The position numbers were made by a program, and so were the translations under genes. A DNA stretch of 64,000 bases from Autumnicola sp041679265 (GTDB lineage Bacteria; Bacteroidota; Bacteroidia; Flavobacteriales; Flavobacteriaceae). The stretch lies in contig NZ_JBGFSM010000004.1 in the NCBI RefSeq assembly GCF_041679265.1, positions 186,001-250,000 on the forward strand. Direction: 5' to 3'. Positions 12,701 to 21,592 of the stretch are shown one piece after another (positions within the stretch are counted from its first letter, which is position 1; the number at the start of each line of letters is the position of its first letter). The notes under the pieces are model-generated. The model saw only the letters and a list, made by a program, of their open reading frames with translations, ran no database searches and had not been told where the DNA came from.

Positions 12701-15700
12701 AAACCATTGGAGAGAAAGAAATAAGCGTTAAAATAACCGATGCCAATGGCCTAAGCCTCACAAAAACCATAATTCAATATGTAGGAGGCTGTTTTAGCAC
12801 AGATTGTGGCTCTAATGACTTGAAAGCAGAAGATTATTATATTGGAGATGACAGCGGTACACCCATCACTGCTGAAAACTGCGGAAGTTCTGATGATAAG
12901 TTTATTTATATCTATATTCCCTCTAATCCCGATCGTTATTCCCTAAGTGTTGAATTTATATATTCCATTGAAGATATAGAAACAGGAGAAATACAAAATT
13001 TTAAGGAACTGGGTTGCTTTTATGAAAAACAGGCTATACCCGACAGGGCCCAAACCTTTAAAATTGACTATTCCTGTGGAAATATTGTAAAAATTGAAGG
13101 GATACGGTTCACCTTCAGCAATAAGAAAAACGATGAATGCGGCGAGGGGAATAAACCCAAGTGTTACTCCACCAATAATGAAGCTACTGTTTTTTCCCCA
13201 TTGTATGCGGTAGCATTTGCAAACGAGCTTTTATGTAATGGCTCTGAAGACGGTAAGATTACTATAAGGGCATCAGGGGGCGTTTCGCCATACCGTTATT
13301 TCCTAAATGGAAAGGAATACTACAATAATACTATTGAAGGGCTTCCGGGAGGCACTTACAATATTGAGGTAAGGGATTCTGATGGAGAAAGTCATTTTAT
13401 GACCAGGGAAATAAACCAGCCTTCTAATCCCCTTGAACTTAAGCTTGTGGAGCAAACAAATGTCACCTGTTTTGGAGGTACCGATGGAAGTGCTACTGTT
13501 GCAGCAGAAGGCGGTACAAGAGCAACTTCAGGAGATCCTTACATCTATGTGTGGGATAATGGACAAACCGGGCCAACGGCTACTAATCTGGAAGCAGGGG
13601 AACATGATGTGCGGGTATTAGACGCTAACGGCTGTGAAACCTGGATTAGCGTTACAATTACTCAGCCGGAAGAACTGATTGCTGATGCCGGCCCAGACCA
13701 GGTACTTAGCTGTGGAATCACAACAACCCAGCTTGAAGCAAGCCTTCCTGCGGAAAATTCAGAAGAATTTACCGGGGAATGGAGTATTGTAAATGGACCT
13801 GCAGGTGGAAGCTTTGCAGATGCCACAAATCCTGCCAGCATATTCACCGGTTCTCAGGGAACTTATACCTTGAGGTGGACGGTTGACTGCGGAAAATCTG
13901 ATGATGTAAAAATCACCCTTAGCAACTGTAATACGATAGATTTTGATGGAAAAGACGATTATATCATATTTGGCGATACCTTTAATCACAGCGCAAATTT
14001 TTCTCTGGAAGCCTGGATTAAATTGTCTGCTGAAGCTGATTCGGGTATAAAAACAGTATTATCGAAGCGCAACACCAAAGATTTTAGCAGCAGTGGTTAT
14101 GATCTGATTATAGACAACAGAACACCTAAATTCCGTTGGAATGGTAATGTTTTGGCTTCTTCAGATCCTATTGGCAGCGGCAGGTGGTACCACCTGGCTG
14201 TAATATCCAGAGGAGACGGCAAATATTTGTATGTTGACGGAATTAAGGTGGGAAACAACGGCTCCACGGCTGCACCAGCGTCCAATAACTATCCGTTTAT
14301 AATGGGTGCAATGCACAACTCCGATTCTCCTGAAGAGCCTTCTAACTACTTTCATGGTTGGATTCAGGAGGTAAGAATCTGGGATACTGCTTTATCTGAA
14401 AATCAGTTGCACTTTATGATGAACCAGAAACTACAGCAAAACGGGGCTAATATAAGAGGAGAAATAATTCCCCTTGATGTTCCTGAAGGTCTTAAATGGG
14501 AAAATTTAAATGGATACTATCAACTTGAAAAAATAGAAAACGGCTACACTCCAAACAAAGCTTCTTTGGCAGTGAAAGGAAGAATGGTAAATATTACCAC
14601 CAGTGAGGAAAGAACTGCTCCACTCCCCTATATTTCTTCCCGTACAGGATACTGGTACAGCAACAATACCTGGAAGAGGCCTCAGGTATGGGACCCGCCA
14701 AACAGTAACGGTATTAACGGCGAGACCATTAAATGGAATATCGCCAGTATTTCCCATACTATAAATTCAGGAGATAAGGATATTGACCTGTTGGGGTTAC
14801 TTTCAGAAAGCAATAAATTAACTATGGCCAATCCCAACCAGTCCCAAAATGAATTTAATTCGGGAAAAAACCTAAAGATTTCCCATTACCTGAAACTCAA
14901 TGGCGTCATCGATTTGGTTGGGGAGTCCCAGCTGGTACAGGAAGAGGGAAGCGTACTGGAAAATGCCAGTACAGGATATCTTGAAAGGGATCAGCAGGGA
15001 ACTGCTAACAGTTTCAATTATAATTACTGGACATCTCCCGTTAGTATTCGGGGGACCAGCAATAACTCAGGTTTTACCATTGCTGAAGTATTGCGGGACG
15101 GCACTAATTCAAAAAACCCCATCAGGCTATCCTTTGGCCAGGATTATACCTTTGCAGACAAAAGCTATTCCGGAGCAAAAAGAATAAGCACCTATTGGCT
15201 ATACAAATTCGAAGGAACTGCCGATTCCTATGGAGAATGGGATTATATAGGGCACGAAGGCCATTTGGCAGCCGGAGAAGGCTATACCATGAAGGGGACT
15301 TCAGGAGACGTGGAAATTTCCCAACGGCAAAACTATGTCTTTACAGGAAAACCCAATAATGGGGAAATAAAGATAAAAGTTTCAGAAAATGAAAACAGGC
15401 TCGTAGGAAATCCCTATCCTTCAGCTATAGATGCCGAACAGTTTATAAGGGACAACCTTAAGGATGTTCCGGGAGGAACAAACAGCAGAAACATTTTTAA
15501 TGGAGCGCTCTATTTCTGGGACCATTTTGGTAAAAGGGACAGCCATAACCTGGCCGATTATGTGGGGGGATATGCTACTTTTAATTTAGTGGACGGAGTT
15601 CCGGCAATCTCTACAGATTCACGAATTAATGCTACTGGGGATCAGGGGGATAAACGTCCTAAAAAATATATCCCTGTTGCGCAAGGATTCTTTGTGAACA

Positions 15701-16707
15701 CCATTATTGATAAAGCAATAGCTGAAGAATATGAAATTGAGGGCGGAGACATCCTTTTTAAGAACGGGCAGCGGATTTCTGTAAAGGAATCCAATGAAGA
15801 CTCCCAATTCTTAAAACCGCTACACCTTACAAAAGGGAACAAAGCGCAATACAAAAAAGACGAACGTTATAAAATCAGGCTTAACTTTTCATCTCCAATG
15901 GGATATCACCGGCAAATCCTGGTAGCAGCTGATGATCTTACTTCTAATGGATTCGACCTTGGATATGATGCCCCTATGATTGATTATAATATTGAGGATA
16001 TGTTCTGGTTAATTAATAACGGGGAGTATGTAATCCAGGCGGTGCCGGATTTTAATCCAGGGCAGGTGCTCCCTATTGGCCTTGCTATAGACCAGGAAGG
16101 AGACATTGAGATAGAAATCGCTGAACTGGAAAATGTTCCGGAAAGTATGGAAATTTACCTCAGGAATAAGGCAGACAGTACTTACCACGACCTGAGGGCC
16201 GCAAAATATAAATCCTCAATTGAGCCCGGCTACCATACCAGCCTGTTTGAACTGGTTTTTGAAAAACCCAAAGAAAGCACAGAAGAAGAAACCCAGGATC
16301 CTGATAATGCTGAAGAAAATGAAGAAGATAACTCTGAAGGACAAGAACAGGATAATGTTGGAACTCCTGAAGAAGGATCAGAAGGCACTGAAGAAGAATC
16401 CGGCAATCCCGATACAGATACTCCGGTTGAAGTTCCGCCTGGTGAACCAAAAGATTTTATCAAAGAGCTTTCCGCAGATTATATGATGGATACCAAAGAG
16501 ATCATTATTAACAATCCCGCAGAAACAAAAATAGATGAAATCCGCATCTATAGCATTAACGGCAAACTCATTGAAAGTTTTAAGGACCTTCCCGTACAAC
16601 AGGAAATCCATCTCACCGTAAGCCGCCCTGTGAGTACTGCGGTTTATGTGGTGAAAATTTATTCTGAAAATAAACTCATCAATAAGAAGATGATCATAAA
16701 CAATTAA
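9739..16707 (+). CDS. Giant T9SS-exported surface protein (2322 aa), paralogue of the preceding gene
   Basis: An N-terminal basic segment followed by AIFLVFFICFVSPA is a signal peptide. Four 80-residue HYR-like repeats occupy about residues 135-454, then an HYR domain and a PKD-like stretch to about 620. Several SprB-type repeats follow (GGTAPYTFSW, SYLWEDGQTTQTATGL) up to about 1390. A LamG-like domain starts at about residue 1398 (IDFDGKDDY). Next is a long domain shared with the previous gene (NYNYWTSPVS; ENRLVGNPYPSAIDA), a very acidic Glu/Asp-rich linker (about 2175-2238) and a T9SS sorting domain (about 2240-2322) ending KKMIINN. The last roughly 900 residues closely parallel those of the neighbour, so the two arose by duplication. 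Role in adhesion or glycan binding is inferred from domains only. Confidence 0.88.
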   Translation: MRMGKITPRMKAAGIAIFLVFFICFVSPAKNLFSINPSYKEFGGKEISYAKDELENPQITAPADKTVSTGNGSCTATGISLGSPAITGEYDNLRLEVNGSEINPNTFSFPLGSTEITWIVSTTAGVTDSDIQIITVEDNINPTVITQNISISLDASGNAAITPADVDNGSNDNCGIKSYSLDKENFSCADVGTKTVTLTVTDNNDNSATQTATVIVEDTINPTVITQNISISLDASGNAAINPADVDNGSNDNCGIKSYSLDKENFSCANVGTNTVMLTVTDNNENQETATAKVIVEDNSAPTVITKDITIQLDASGNASITPADVDNGSNDNCGIKSYSLDKENFSCANVGTNSVTLTVTDNNGKTSSANATVTVEDTIDPTVITQNISISLDASGNAAITPADVNNGSDDNCGIQSYSLDKENFSCADVGTNTVTLTVTDNNGKTSSATATVTVEDKEIPVITSATAIVVANDTGKCGASINITPPAATDNCTVGSPSGSRSDGKALTGRFPVGTTEITWNVSDANGNNADPVIQKITVEDKEAPELPTIENVVSGCEYTATPPVATDNCSGEITATTSNALTYSAAGEHTITWTFKDDAGNVSTLEQDITISPLGAELEVANVSCHDANDASIEVMFAYGGHDTFEYSIDGNTWQTSNSFTALSPGNYNVQMRDSSEPACSLILDSDLLITEPETLVATIDTKTDVLCKGFASGEISASATGGTAPYTFSWGSLGYGEHKTDLPAGEYQLTVIDANGCETAPVSVTIAEPDSFIEITEVSSTSGCFGANNGTATVKAVGGTGEYSYLWEDGQTTQTATGLAPGEHTVIITDGNGCEKERIVTVSSPAKLEISGFLTTETTSYGSATGSATVQVTGGSPNYSFKWSDGQTGQTAKNLAAGTYSVTVTDQNGCTATKSVVVVDSLDAEILPTSICESTNNIIRTSSFTIVDGSARGGTAPYKYEWTFKGDASIPNYTGLQTPKIYYQTIGEKEISVKITDANGLSLTKTIIQYVGGCFSTDCGSNDLKAEDYYIGDDSGTPITAENCGSSDDKFIYIYIPSNPDRYSLSVEFIYSIEDIETGEIQNFKELGCFYEKQAIPDRAQTFKIDYSCGNIVKIEGIRFTFSNKKNDECGEGNKPKCYSTNNEATVFSPLYAVAFANELLCNGSEDGKITIRASGGVSPYRYFLNGKEYYNNTIEGLPGGTYNIEVRDSDGESHFMTREINQPSNPLELKLVEQTNVTCFGGTDGSATVAAEGGTRATSGDPYIYVWDNGQTGPTATNLEAGEHDVRVLDANGCETWISVTITQPEELIADAGPDQVLSCGITTTQLEASLPAENSEEFTGEWSIVNGPAGGSFADATNPASIFTGSQGTYTLRWTVDCGKSDDVKITLSNCNTIDFDGKDDYIIFGDTFNHSANFSLEAWIKLSAEADSGIKTVLSKRNTKDFSSSGYDLIIDNRTPKFRWNGNVLASSDPIGSGRWYHLAVISRGDGKYLYVDGIKVGNNGSTAAPASNNYPFIMGAMHNSDSPEEPSNYFHGWIQEVRIWDTALSENQLHFMMNQKLQQNGANIRGEIIPLDVPEGLKWENLNGYYQLEKIENGYTPNKASLAVKGRMVNITTSEERTAPLPYISSRTGYWYSNNTWKRPQVWDPPNSNGINGETIKWNIASISHTINSGDKDIDLLGLLSESNKLTMANPNQSQNEFNSGKNLKISHYLKLNGVIDLVGESQLVQEEGSVLENASTGYLERDQQGTANSFNYNYWTSPVSIRGTSNNSGFTIAEVLRDGTNSKNPIRLSFGQDYTFADKSYSGAKRISTYWLYKFEGTADSYGEWDYIGHEGHLAAGEGYTMKGTSGDVEISQRQNYVFTGKPNNGEIKIKVSENENRLVGNPYPSAIDAEQFIRDNLKDVPGGTNSRNIFNGALYFWDHFGKRDSHNLADYVGGYATFNLVDGVPAISTDSRINATGDQGDKRPKKYIPVAQGFFVNTIIDKAIAEEYEIEGGDILFKNGQRISVKESNEDSQFLKPLHLTKGNKAQYKKDERYKIRLNFSSPMGYHRQILVAADDLTSNGFDLGYDAPMIDYNIEDMFWLINNGEYVIQAVPDFNPGQVLPIGLAIDQEGDIEIEIAELENVPESMEIYLRNKADSTYHDLRAAKYKSSIEPGYHTSLFELVFEKPKESTEEETQDPDNAEENEEDNSEGQEQDNVGTPEEGSEGTEEESGNPDTDTPVEVPPGEPKDFIKELSADYMMDTKEIIINNPAETKIDEIRIYSINGKLIESFKDLPVQQEIHLTVSRPVSTAVYVVKIYSENKLINKKMIINN
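10141..11100 (+). repeat. Four 240-bp coding repeats
   Basis: Units start at 10141, 10381, 10621 and 10861. Each encodes NPTVITQN, a DASGNA turn, a D-rich DNGSNDNCG loop and SLDKENFSC. The period equals that of the neighbouring gene's repeats, but these units are more diverged from each other, especially around codons for the last 15 residues. Confidence 0.9.
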
Positions 16708-16712
16708 AAAAT

Positions 16713-16744
16713 AGAGGCTGCTTCAAAAGGCAGCCTCTCTTTTT
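16713..16744. terminator. Bidirectional terminator between the surface-protein gene and rsmG
   Basis: AGAGGCTGC (16713-16721) and GCAGCCTCT (16730-16738) form a perfect 9-bp stem with an 8-nt loop. T-runs follow on both strands, serving the two convergent genes. Confidence 0.9.
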
Positions 16745-17373
16745 TAACCTTTAAACTTTAAAGGCAGGTGAACCACTTTTTTGGTATCAAAAAAATCTTC
16801 TTCAAAATAACCAGACAGTTCATAGATACTTACCGTCTTATAAGGCTGGAGTTCTTCTGAAAGGTCCCCTCCTTTTAAATACAATATGCCATTTTTTAGC
16901 TCGTGACTGCTCTTTTTGGCAATTTTCCCTTTGGTCCAGTGAACAAAAGTAGGCATTGATGCCACAGCCCTGCTCACAATAAAATCGTATTTGCCGCCTA
17001 CTTCTTCAACCCTTGCATTGGTAATTTTTACATTCTGAAGGTCGAGGCCTGTGGATACTTCTTCCACTACTTTTATTTTTTTTCCTATAGAATCCACAAG
17101 ATGAAAATTGGTTTCAGGGAATAAAATTGCGAGCGGAATTCCGGGAAAGCCACCACCTGTTCCCACATCAAGAATATCTGCTCCAGGATAAAAGCTTTGC
17201 ACCTTTGCAATCCCCAGGGAATGCAGTACATGCCTAAGGTAAAGCTCATCAATATCCTTCCGGGAAACCACGTTAATTTTCAGGTTCCAGTCTTTGTAAA
17301 GCTCTTCCAGTCTTTTAAATTTTTCAACCTGATCTTTGCTGAGATCAGGAAAATATTTATGTAATAATTCCAA
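16744..17373 (-). CDS. rsmG: 16S rRNA (guanine-N7)-methyltransferase RsmG
   Basis: Methylates the N7 of a conserved guanine in the 530 loop of 16S rRNA, using SAM. The protein has the RsmG core: an N-terminal helical part with FPDLSKDQ and NLKINVVSRKD, then LRHVLHSL and the SAM motif ADILDVGTGGGFPGIPLAI, and later FIVSRAVASM. I chose the TTG start at 17373, reading (M)ELLHKYFPDL. It gives 209 residues, the usual family length, and fits how homologues begin. The open frame reaches back to 17550, but that extension would run through the promoter and first codons of the divergent desaturase gene and has no RsmG character. It is convergent with the preceding gene and shares a bidirectional terminator with it. 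Confidence 0.9.
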   Translation of the reverse strand: MELLHKYFPDLSKDQVEKFKRLEELYKDWNLKINVVSRKDIDELYLRHVLHSLGIAKVQSFYPGADILDVGTGGGFPGIPLAILFPETNFHLVDSIGKKIKVVEEVSTGLDLQNVKITNARVEEVGGKYDFIVSRAVASMPTFVHWTKGKIAKKSSHELKNGILYLKGGDLSEELQPYKTVSIYELSGYFEEDFFDTKKVVHLPLKFKG

Positions 17374-17453
17374 AGTCTTTAATTTTAAAAGCAAAAATAC
17401 ATAAACACGGCCTAAAAGTTGCTCATTATATTCTTTTGAACTATATAATATTC

Positions 17454-17461
17454 TACCTTTG
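17454..17461 (+). promoter_or_regulatory. Candidate -7 box of the desaturase gene
   Basis: TACCTTTG matches TAnnTTTG, 18 bp before the ATG at 17480. A TTTG at 17435-17438 could serve as the -33 element, but the 15-bp spacing is short. Confidence 0.45.
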
Positions 17462-17479
17462 AAGATCAAAGTACAAACA

Positions 17480-18586
17480 ATGGATTTCACCCAAAATAAC
17501 ATAAGATTCTCACGGATCGATTCAGCAAAATTTTTCAGGACCCTCAACAAAAGGGTGAATTCTTATTTTAAAGAAAACAACATTAAAAAAACCGGCAACT
17601 GGAAACTTCATCTCAAAACAGCGGTGATGTTTACCATTTTCCTTACCCCTTATTTTCTAATTATGACCCTGGAAATTTCCCAGTGGTGGATGTTACTGCT
17701 TACCATAGTTATGGGTGCTGGAATGGCCGGAGTGGGCATGAACATAATGCATGACGGGAACCACGGCTCTTATTCTTCAAAAAAATGGGTGAATAATTTT
17801 ATGGGAGGTACCATTTACATTCTCGCCGGAAATGTTTATAACTGGCAGGTCCAGCACAATGTGCTTCACCATACCTATACTAATATTCACGGGCATGATG
17901 AAGACCTGGATGCAGGAAGGGTAATACGGTTTTCAAAACATGCCAAATGGGAACGCTTTCATAAATTTCAGCATTATTATTCTGTATTTCTTTACGGCCT
18001 GCTCACTTTTAATTGGGCCTTGACGGTAGATTTTAAACAAACAAAGCGATACCTTAAACGCAAACTCGCTTATGGAAAATTGCCAAATCCCGTTACCCAA
18101 TGGAGTATTATTGCGGTAACTAAACTTATTTACACCGCGATTTGGATTGTATTGCCTATGATTATCCTTTCAATCGCCTGGTGGAAAATCCTTCTTGGTT
18201 TCTTTATAATGCATTATACCGCCGGACTCATTTTAAGTATGGTATTTCAGCTGGCCCACGTGGTAAAAGAAACAGAAATGCCGCTGCCAGATGATACGGG
18301 GTCTATGAAGAATACCTGGGCTATCCACCAGCTTTTTACCACGGTGAATTTCTCTACTAAAAACAGGATTGTAAATTGGTTCACCGGCGGACTTAACCAC
18401 CAGGTAGAACACCATATTTTTCCGAATATAAGTCATATACATTACACCAAAATTTCTAAAATTGTGAAACAGACTGCTATAGAATGCAATCTGCCTTATA
18501 ACGAATACAAAACCACACGCGCAGCTATAAAGGCCCATTTTGAATATCTTAAAGAGATGGGTTCAAAACCTGCAATTTCCAGTTAA
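17480..18586 (+). CDS. Membrane fatty acid (acyl-CoA type) desaturase
   Basis: Integral-membrane di-iron desaturase of 368 residues. All three histidine clusters are present: HDGNH (residues 91-95), HNVLHH (126-131) and HQVEHH near the C-terminus. Hydrophobic spans flank them at about 50-90 and in the middle (IIAVTKLIYTAIWIVLPMII). It resembles the linoleoyl-CoA/delta-6-like group common in Bacteroidota; the exact double-bond position cannot be read from sequence. ATG 17480 is preferred over an upstream TTG that overlaps the promoter box. It is divergent from rsmG, and the aminotransferase gene follows after 23 bp, perhaps co-transcribed without an obvious functional link. The likely role is adjusting membrane fluidity. 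Confidence 0.88.
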   Translation: MDFTQNNIRFSRIDSAKFFRTLNKRVNSYFKENNIKKTGNWKLHLKTAVMFTIFLTPYFLIMTLEISQWWMLLLTIVMGAGMAGVGMNIMHDGNHGSYSSKKWVNNFMGGTIYILAGNVYNWQVQHNVLHHTYTNIHGHDEDLDAGRVIRFSKHAKWERFHKFQHYYSVFLYGLLTFNWALTVDFKQTKRYLKRKLAYGKLPNPVTQWSIIAVTKLIYTAIWIVLPMIILSIAWWKILLGFFIMHYTAGLILSMVFQLAHVVKETEMPLPDDTGSMKNTWAIHQLFTTVNFSTKNRIVNWFTGGLNHQVEHHIFPNISHIHYTKISKIVKQTAIECNLPYNEYKTTRAAIKAHFEYLKEMGSKPAISS

Positions 18587-18609
18587 ATAATCATTATTAA
18601 TTAATTAAA

Positions 18610-19803
18610 ATGCAAGAACAATTATCAAACAGGATTAACAATCTGGCAACGTCCCAAACTTTGGCAATGGCTGCAAAAGCGCGTGAATTACGAGCCGAAG
18701 GAAAGGATATAATTGGCCTTAGCCTTGGAGAACCAGACTTTAACACTCCAGATTTTATTAAAGAAGCTGCTATTAAGGCTATTAATGAAAATTACAATTC
18801 CTATACCCCGGTAGATGGTTATGTGGAATTAAAAGATGCCGTTATTACAAAATTCAAAAGGGATAACAACCTTACCTACAACCATTCCCAGGTTGTGGTT
18901 TCCACAGGAGCCAAGCAGTCTTTAGCCAATGTGGCCATGGTTTTGCTGAATCCAGGAGATGAAGTGCTCTTACCCTGCCCTTATTGGGTGAGTTATGCTG
19001 AAATTGTAAAACTGGCAGAAGGGGTTCCTGTTGAAGTACCTACAACGGTGGAAACCGATTTTAAAATAACACCGGAGCAGCTGGAAAAAGCGATTACGCC
19101 AAAAACAAAAATGATTTGGTACAGCTCGCCCTGTAACCCCAGCGGAATGGTTTACACTAAAGAAGAACTTAGAGGCCTTGCCGATGTACTGGCAAAATAT
19201 CCTGATATTATAGTGGTGAGCGACGAAATTTATGAGCATATTAATTATGTAGGAGGACATGCTTCCATGGCCGGATTTGAAGATATGTACGATCGTACGG
19301 TTACCGTAAACGGAGTAGCTAAAGCTTTTGCCATGACGGGGTGGCGTATTGGTTATATTGGTGCTCCTGCCTGGATTGCCCGTGCCTGCAACAAATTACA
19401 GGGCCAGATCACCAGTGGTGCAAACTGTATTGCACAGCGTGCCACCATTACCGCGCTTGAAGCTCCCGTGAGCGAGATTAGTTATATGGTTGATAAATTT
19501 AAATCAAGAAGAAAACTGATCATTGACCTGCTGAACGAAATAGACGGCTTTATAACACCGGAACCACAAGGAGCCTTTTATGTATTTCCTAATATTTCGG
19601 CTTTCTTCGGAAAAACGATTAAAGGTCATAAAATTGAAAATGCCACAGATTTTTCCATGTTCCTTTTAGAAGAAGCCCTTGTGGCCACAGTCACCGGCGA
19701 TGCTTTTGGAAATGCAGATTGTATAAGAATTTCTTATGCAGCCAGCGAATCTAAAATTGAAGAAGCCATGAAAAGGATTAAAGCAGCGCTTTCTGAAGCA
19801 TAA
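18610..19803 (+). CDS. PLP-dependent class I aminotransferase (aspartate aminotransferase family)
   Basis: Fold-type I aminotransferase of 397 residues. Features include SLGEPDFNTPDF near the N-terminus, the PLP-phosphate region STGAKQSL, and YSSPCNPSG with the conserved Asn-Pro. VVSDEIYEHINY follows, then the Schiff-base lysine in NGVAKAFAMTGWRIGY (Lys238). The C-terminal RISYAAS segment carries the substrate-carboxylate Arg. This matches bacterial aspartate aminotransferases of the Thermus/Bacillus type (subgroup Ib), which move amino groups between aspartate or related amino acids and 2-oxoglutarate. Substrate range cannot be fixed by sequence. It lies 23 bp after the desaturase gene and is followed by a strong terminator. 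Confidence 0.88.
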   Translation: MQEQLSNRINNLATSQTLAMAAKARELRAEGKDIIGLSLGEPDFNTPDFIKEAAIKAINENYNSYTPVDGYVELKDAVITKFKRDNNLTYNHSQVVVSTGAKQSLANVAMVLLNPGDEVLLPCPYWVSYAEIVKLAEGVPVEVPTTVETDFKITPEQLEKAITPKTKMIWYSSPCNPSGMVYTKEELRGLADVLAKYPDIIVVSDEIYEHINYVGGHASMAGFEDMYDRTVTVNGVAKAFAMTGWRIGYIGAPAWIARACNKLQGQITSGANCIAQRATITALEAPVSEISYMVDKFKSRRKLIIDLLNEIDGFITPEPQGAFYVFPNISAFFGKTIKGHKIENATDFSMFLLEEALVATVTGDAFGNADCIRISYAASESKIEEAMKRIKAALSEA

Positions 19804-19825
19804 AAAGTAGAAAACCTGATAGTTA

Positions 19826-19867
19826 TAAACCTCACATTTCTCAAAGACCTGTGAGGTTTATTTTTTT
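19826..19867 (+). terminator. Rho-independent terminator after the aminotransferase gene
   Basis: TAAACCTCAC (19826-19835) and GTGAGGTTTA (19851-19860) form a perfect 10-bp stem followed by seven T. The remaining sequence up to 20095 holds only a weak ATTTCAGC/GCTGAAAT inverted repeat (19921-19957). Confidence 0.9.
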
Positions 19868-20095
19868 AAATTCTTTCGGAATATCTACAATTTATTGACT
19901 CCTGGAGCGCAGCCAAAGGTATTTCAGCCTTAAAAATTTTTTTAAATCTGCTGAAATGAAAAAGGATTTACATCGCCTCCCTAGGCTTTATCTATTTTAG
20001 AGAGGAGCAATGAATTGTTTTCTTAATAAAGAATTTCCTCTATTTTATTTCTTTCTCTTTAATTCTTTTCCTCTTTCCCACCTTACCTAAGAAAA

Positions 20096-21592
20096 CTACC
20101 GGTTTCTCCAGAAGAACGGAGTAAGAATAATAAGCACTGTAAACAGCTCCAGTCGGCCAATAAGCATAAGGAATGCGCACCACCATTTTCCAAAAGCAGG
20201 CAGCAAATCAAAATTATTCACGGGGCTTAAAGCACCAAAAGCTGGCCCTATGTTCCCTAAAGAAGACGCCGCACCGCCAATAGCGGTCTCAAAATCAAGA
20301 TCCAGCGCAGCAAGTACTACAGACCCTATAATAAAAGCAAGCATATAAAGTATAAAAAATCCTAAGATATTAAATACGATTTCTTTACTAACAGATTTTT
20401 TATTAAACCTTACCGGCAGTATGGCATTGGGGTGAAGGGTTCTTTTAAATTCAATTATCCCGTTCCTAATCATGATAATGTGCCGCATTACCTTTACTCC
20501 ACCCGCCGTAGATCCGGCAGAACCACCCAGGAAGAACATTCCGAAGAAGAAAATGGTGAGAAATGGGGTCCACATGGTATAATCTGCCGAAACAAATCCA
20601 GTAGTGGTAATAACCGTTAAAACCTGGAAAAGTGAATGGCGGAACGCACTTTCAGCCTCACCCCAGACCATGGGATGATCTATGGAGGACAGTTCTACAT
20701 TTGCCTCCAGGTAAACAATAACAGAAGAAATTATAGTAAAAACCGCAATAAAAATAAAATACCATTTAAATTCATCATCATGCAATACCCGCTGTATCCT
20801 GCCTTTAAAACTAAAATAACTGAGCACAAAATTACTCCCGGCTAAAAACATAAACAGGATGATGATATATTGAATAATTGGCTCATCATTCCAATAGGCC
20901 ATACTCGCATTTTTTGTAGAAAAACCGCCAGTACTTAAGGTACTCATAGCATGGTTAATCGCATCAAAAAAGCTCATTCCAGCAGCACTTAACAATATAG
21001 TTTCTGCTGCAGTATAGCTCACATAAATGAGCCATAGCCTTTTTGCGGTATCGGTAATACGCGGCTTCAGTTTATCTGCACTAGGGCCGGGTGCTTCGGC
21101 GGCAAAAAGCTGCATCCCTCCTATCCCCAGTAATGGCAGGATGGCTATAGCCAGCACTATAATTCCCATTCCGCCTATCCAGTGGGTAAGGCTTCGCCAG
21201 AAAAGAATCCCTTCTGGCACTACTTCTATATCGTTAAGAATAGAAGCCCCGGTGGTAGTGTAGCCAGACATGGTTTCAAAAAAAGCATTGGTAAAACCCG
21301 GAATAGAACCACTTATTACATACGGTAAAGTTCCGCTTAAAGCCATGAAGATCCATCCAAAGGTTACAATTATATACCCTTCCCGCTTCTTTACTTCTTT
21401 GCGGTGGCCGCGGGTGCTAAACATTAAAAGCGTTCCTACAAATAAGGTTACTAAGGCCGCAATGGAAATTTGCATGGTCGCGCCATCTTCATAAAACCAG
21501 CTTATAAGTACGGCAGTAAGCATAAACCCGCCATTGCACAACAACAGCAAGCCCATTACATGCAGGATGATCTGGTAGTTTAATCTTGGCAT
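20096..21592 (-). CDS. trkH: TrkH-family potassium uptake channel subunit
   Basis: Polytopic inner-membrane protein of 498 residues forming the K+ pore. The four pore-loop filters of the superfamily can be seen in order: SGYTTTGAS, STLSTGGFST, TVITTTGFVSADY and SSLGNIGPAFG. Many hydrophobic spans separate them. The upstream trkA gene overlaps it by one base (stop and start share an A: TAATG), so the two are translationally coupled. That partner supplies the cytoplasmic nucleotide-binding gating ring. Together they form a Trk/Ktr-type K+ uptake system. Confidence 0.93.
   Translation of the reverse strand: MPRLNYQIILHVMGLLLLCNGGFMLTAVLISWFYEDGATMQISIAALVTLFVGTLLMFSTRGHRKEVKKREGYIIVTFGWIFMALSGTLPYVISGSIPGFTNAFFETMSGYTTTGASILNDIEVVPEGILFWRSLTHWIGGMGIIVLAIAILPLLGIGGMQLFAAEAPGPSADKLKPRITDTAKRLWLIYVSYTAAETILLSAAGMSFFDAINHAMSTLSTGGFSTKNASMAYWNDEPIIQYIIILFMFLAGSNFVLSYFSFKGRIQRVLHDDEFKWYFIFIAVFTIISSVIVYLEANVELSSIDHPMVWGEAESAFRHSLFQVLTVITTTGFVSADYTMWTPFLTIFFFGMFFLGGSAGSTAGGVKVMRHIIMIRNGIIEFKRTLHPNAILPVRFNKKSVSKEIVFNILGFFILYMLAFIIGSVVLAALDLDFETAIGGAASSLGNIGPAFGALSPVNNFDLLPAFGKWWCAFLMLIGRLELFTVLIILTPFFWRNR

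Noticed and set aside
17374..17550. N-terminal extension of RsmG to 17550
   Set aside because: Overlaps the start and promoter of the divergent desaturase gene and lacks family similarity.
19921..19957. ATTTCAGC/GCTGAAAT inverted repeat as a terminator for trkH
   Set aside because: Loop of 21 nt and no suitable T-run on the minus strand; the upstream hairpin at 19826 is more convincing.
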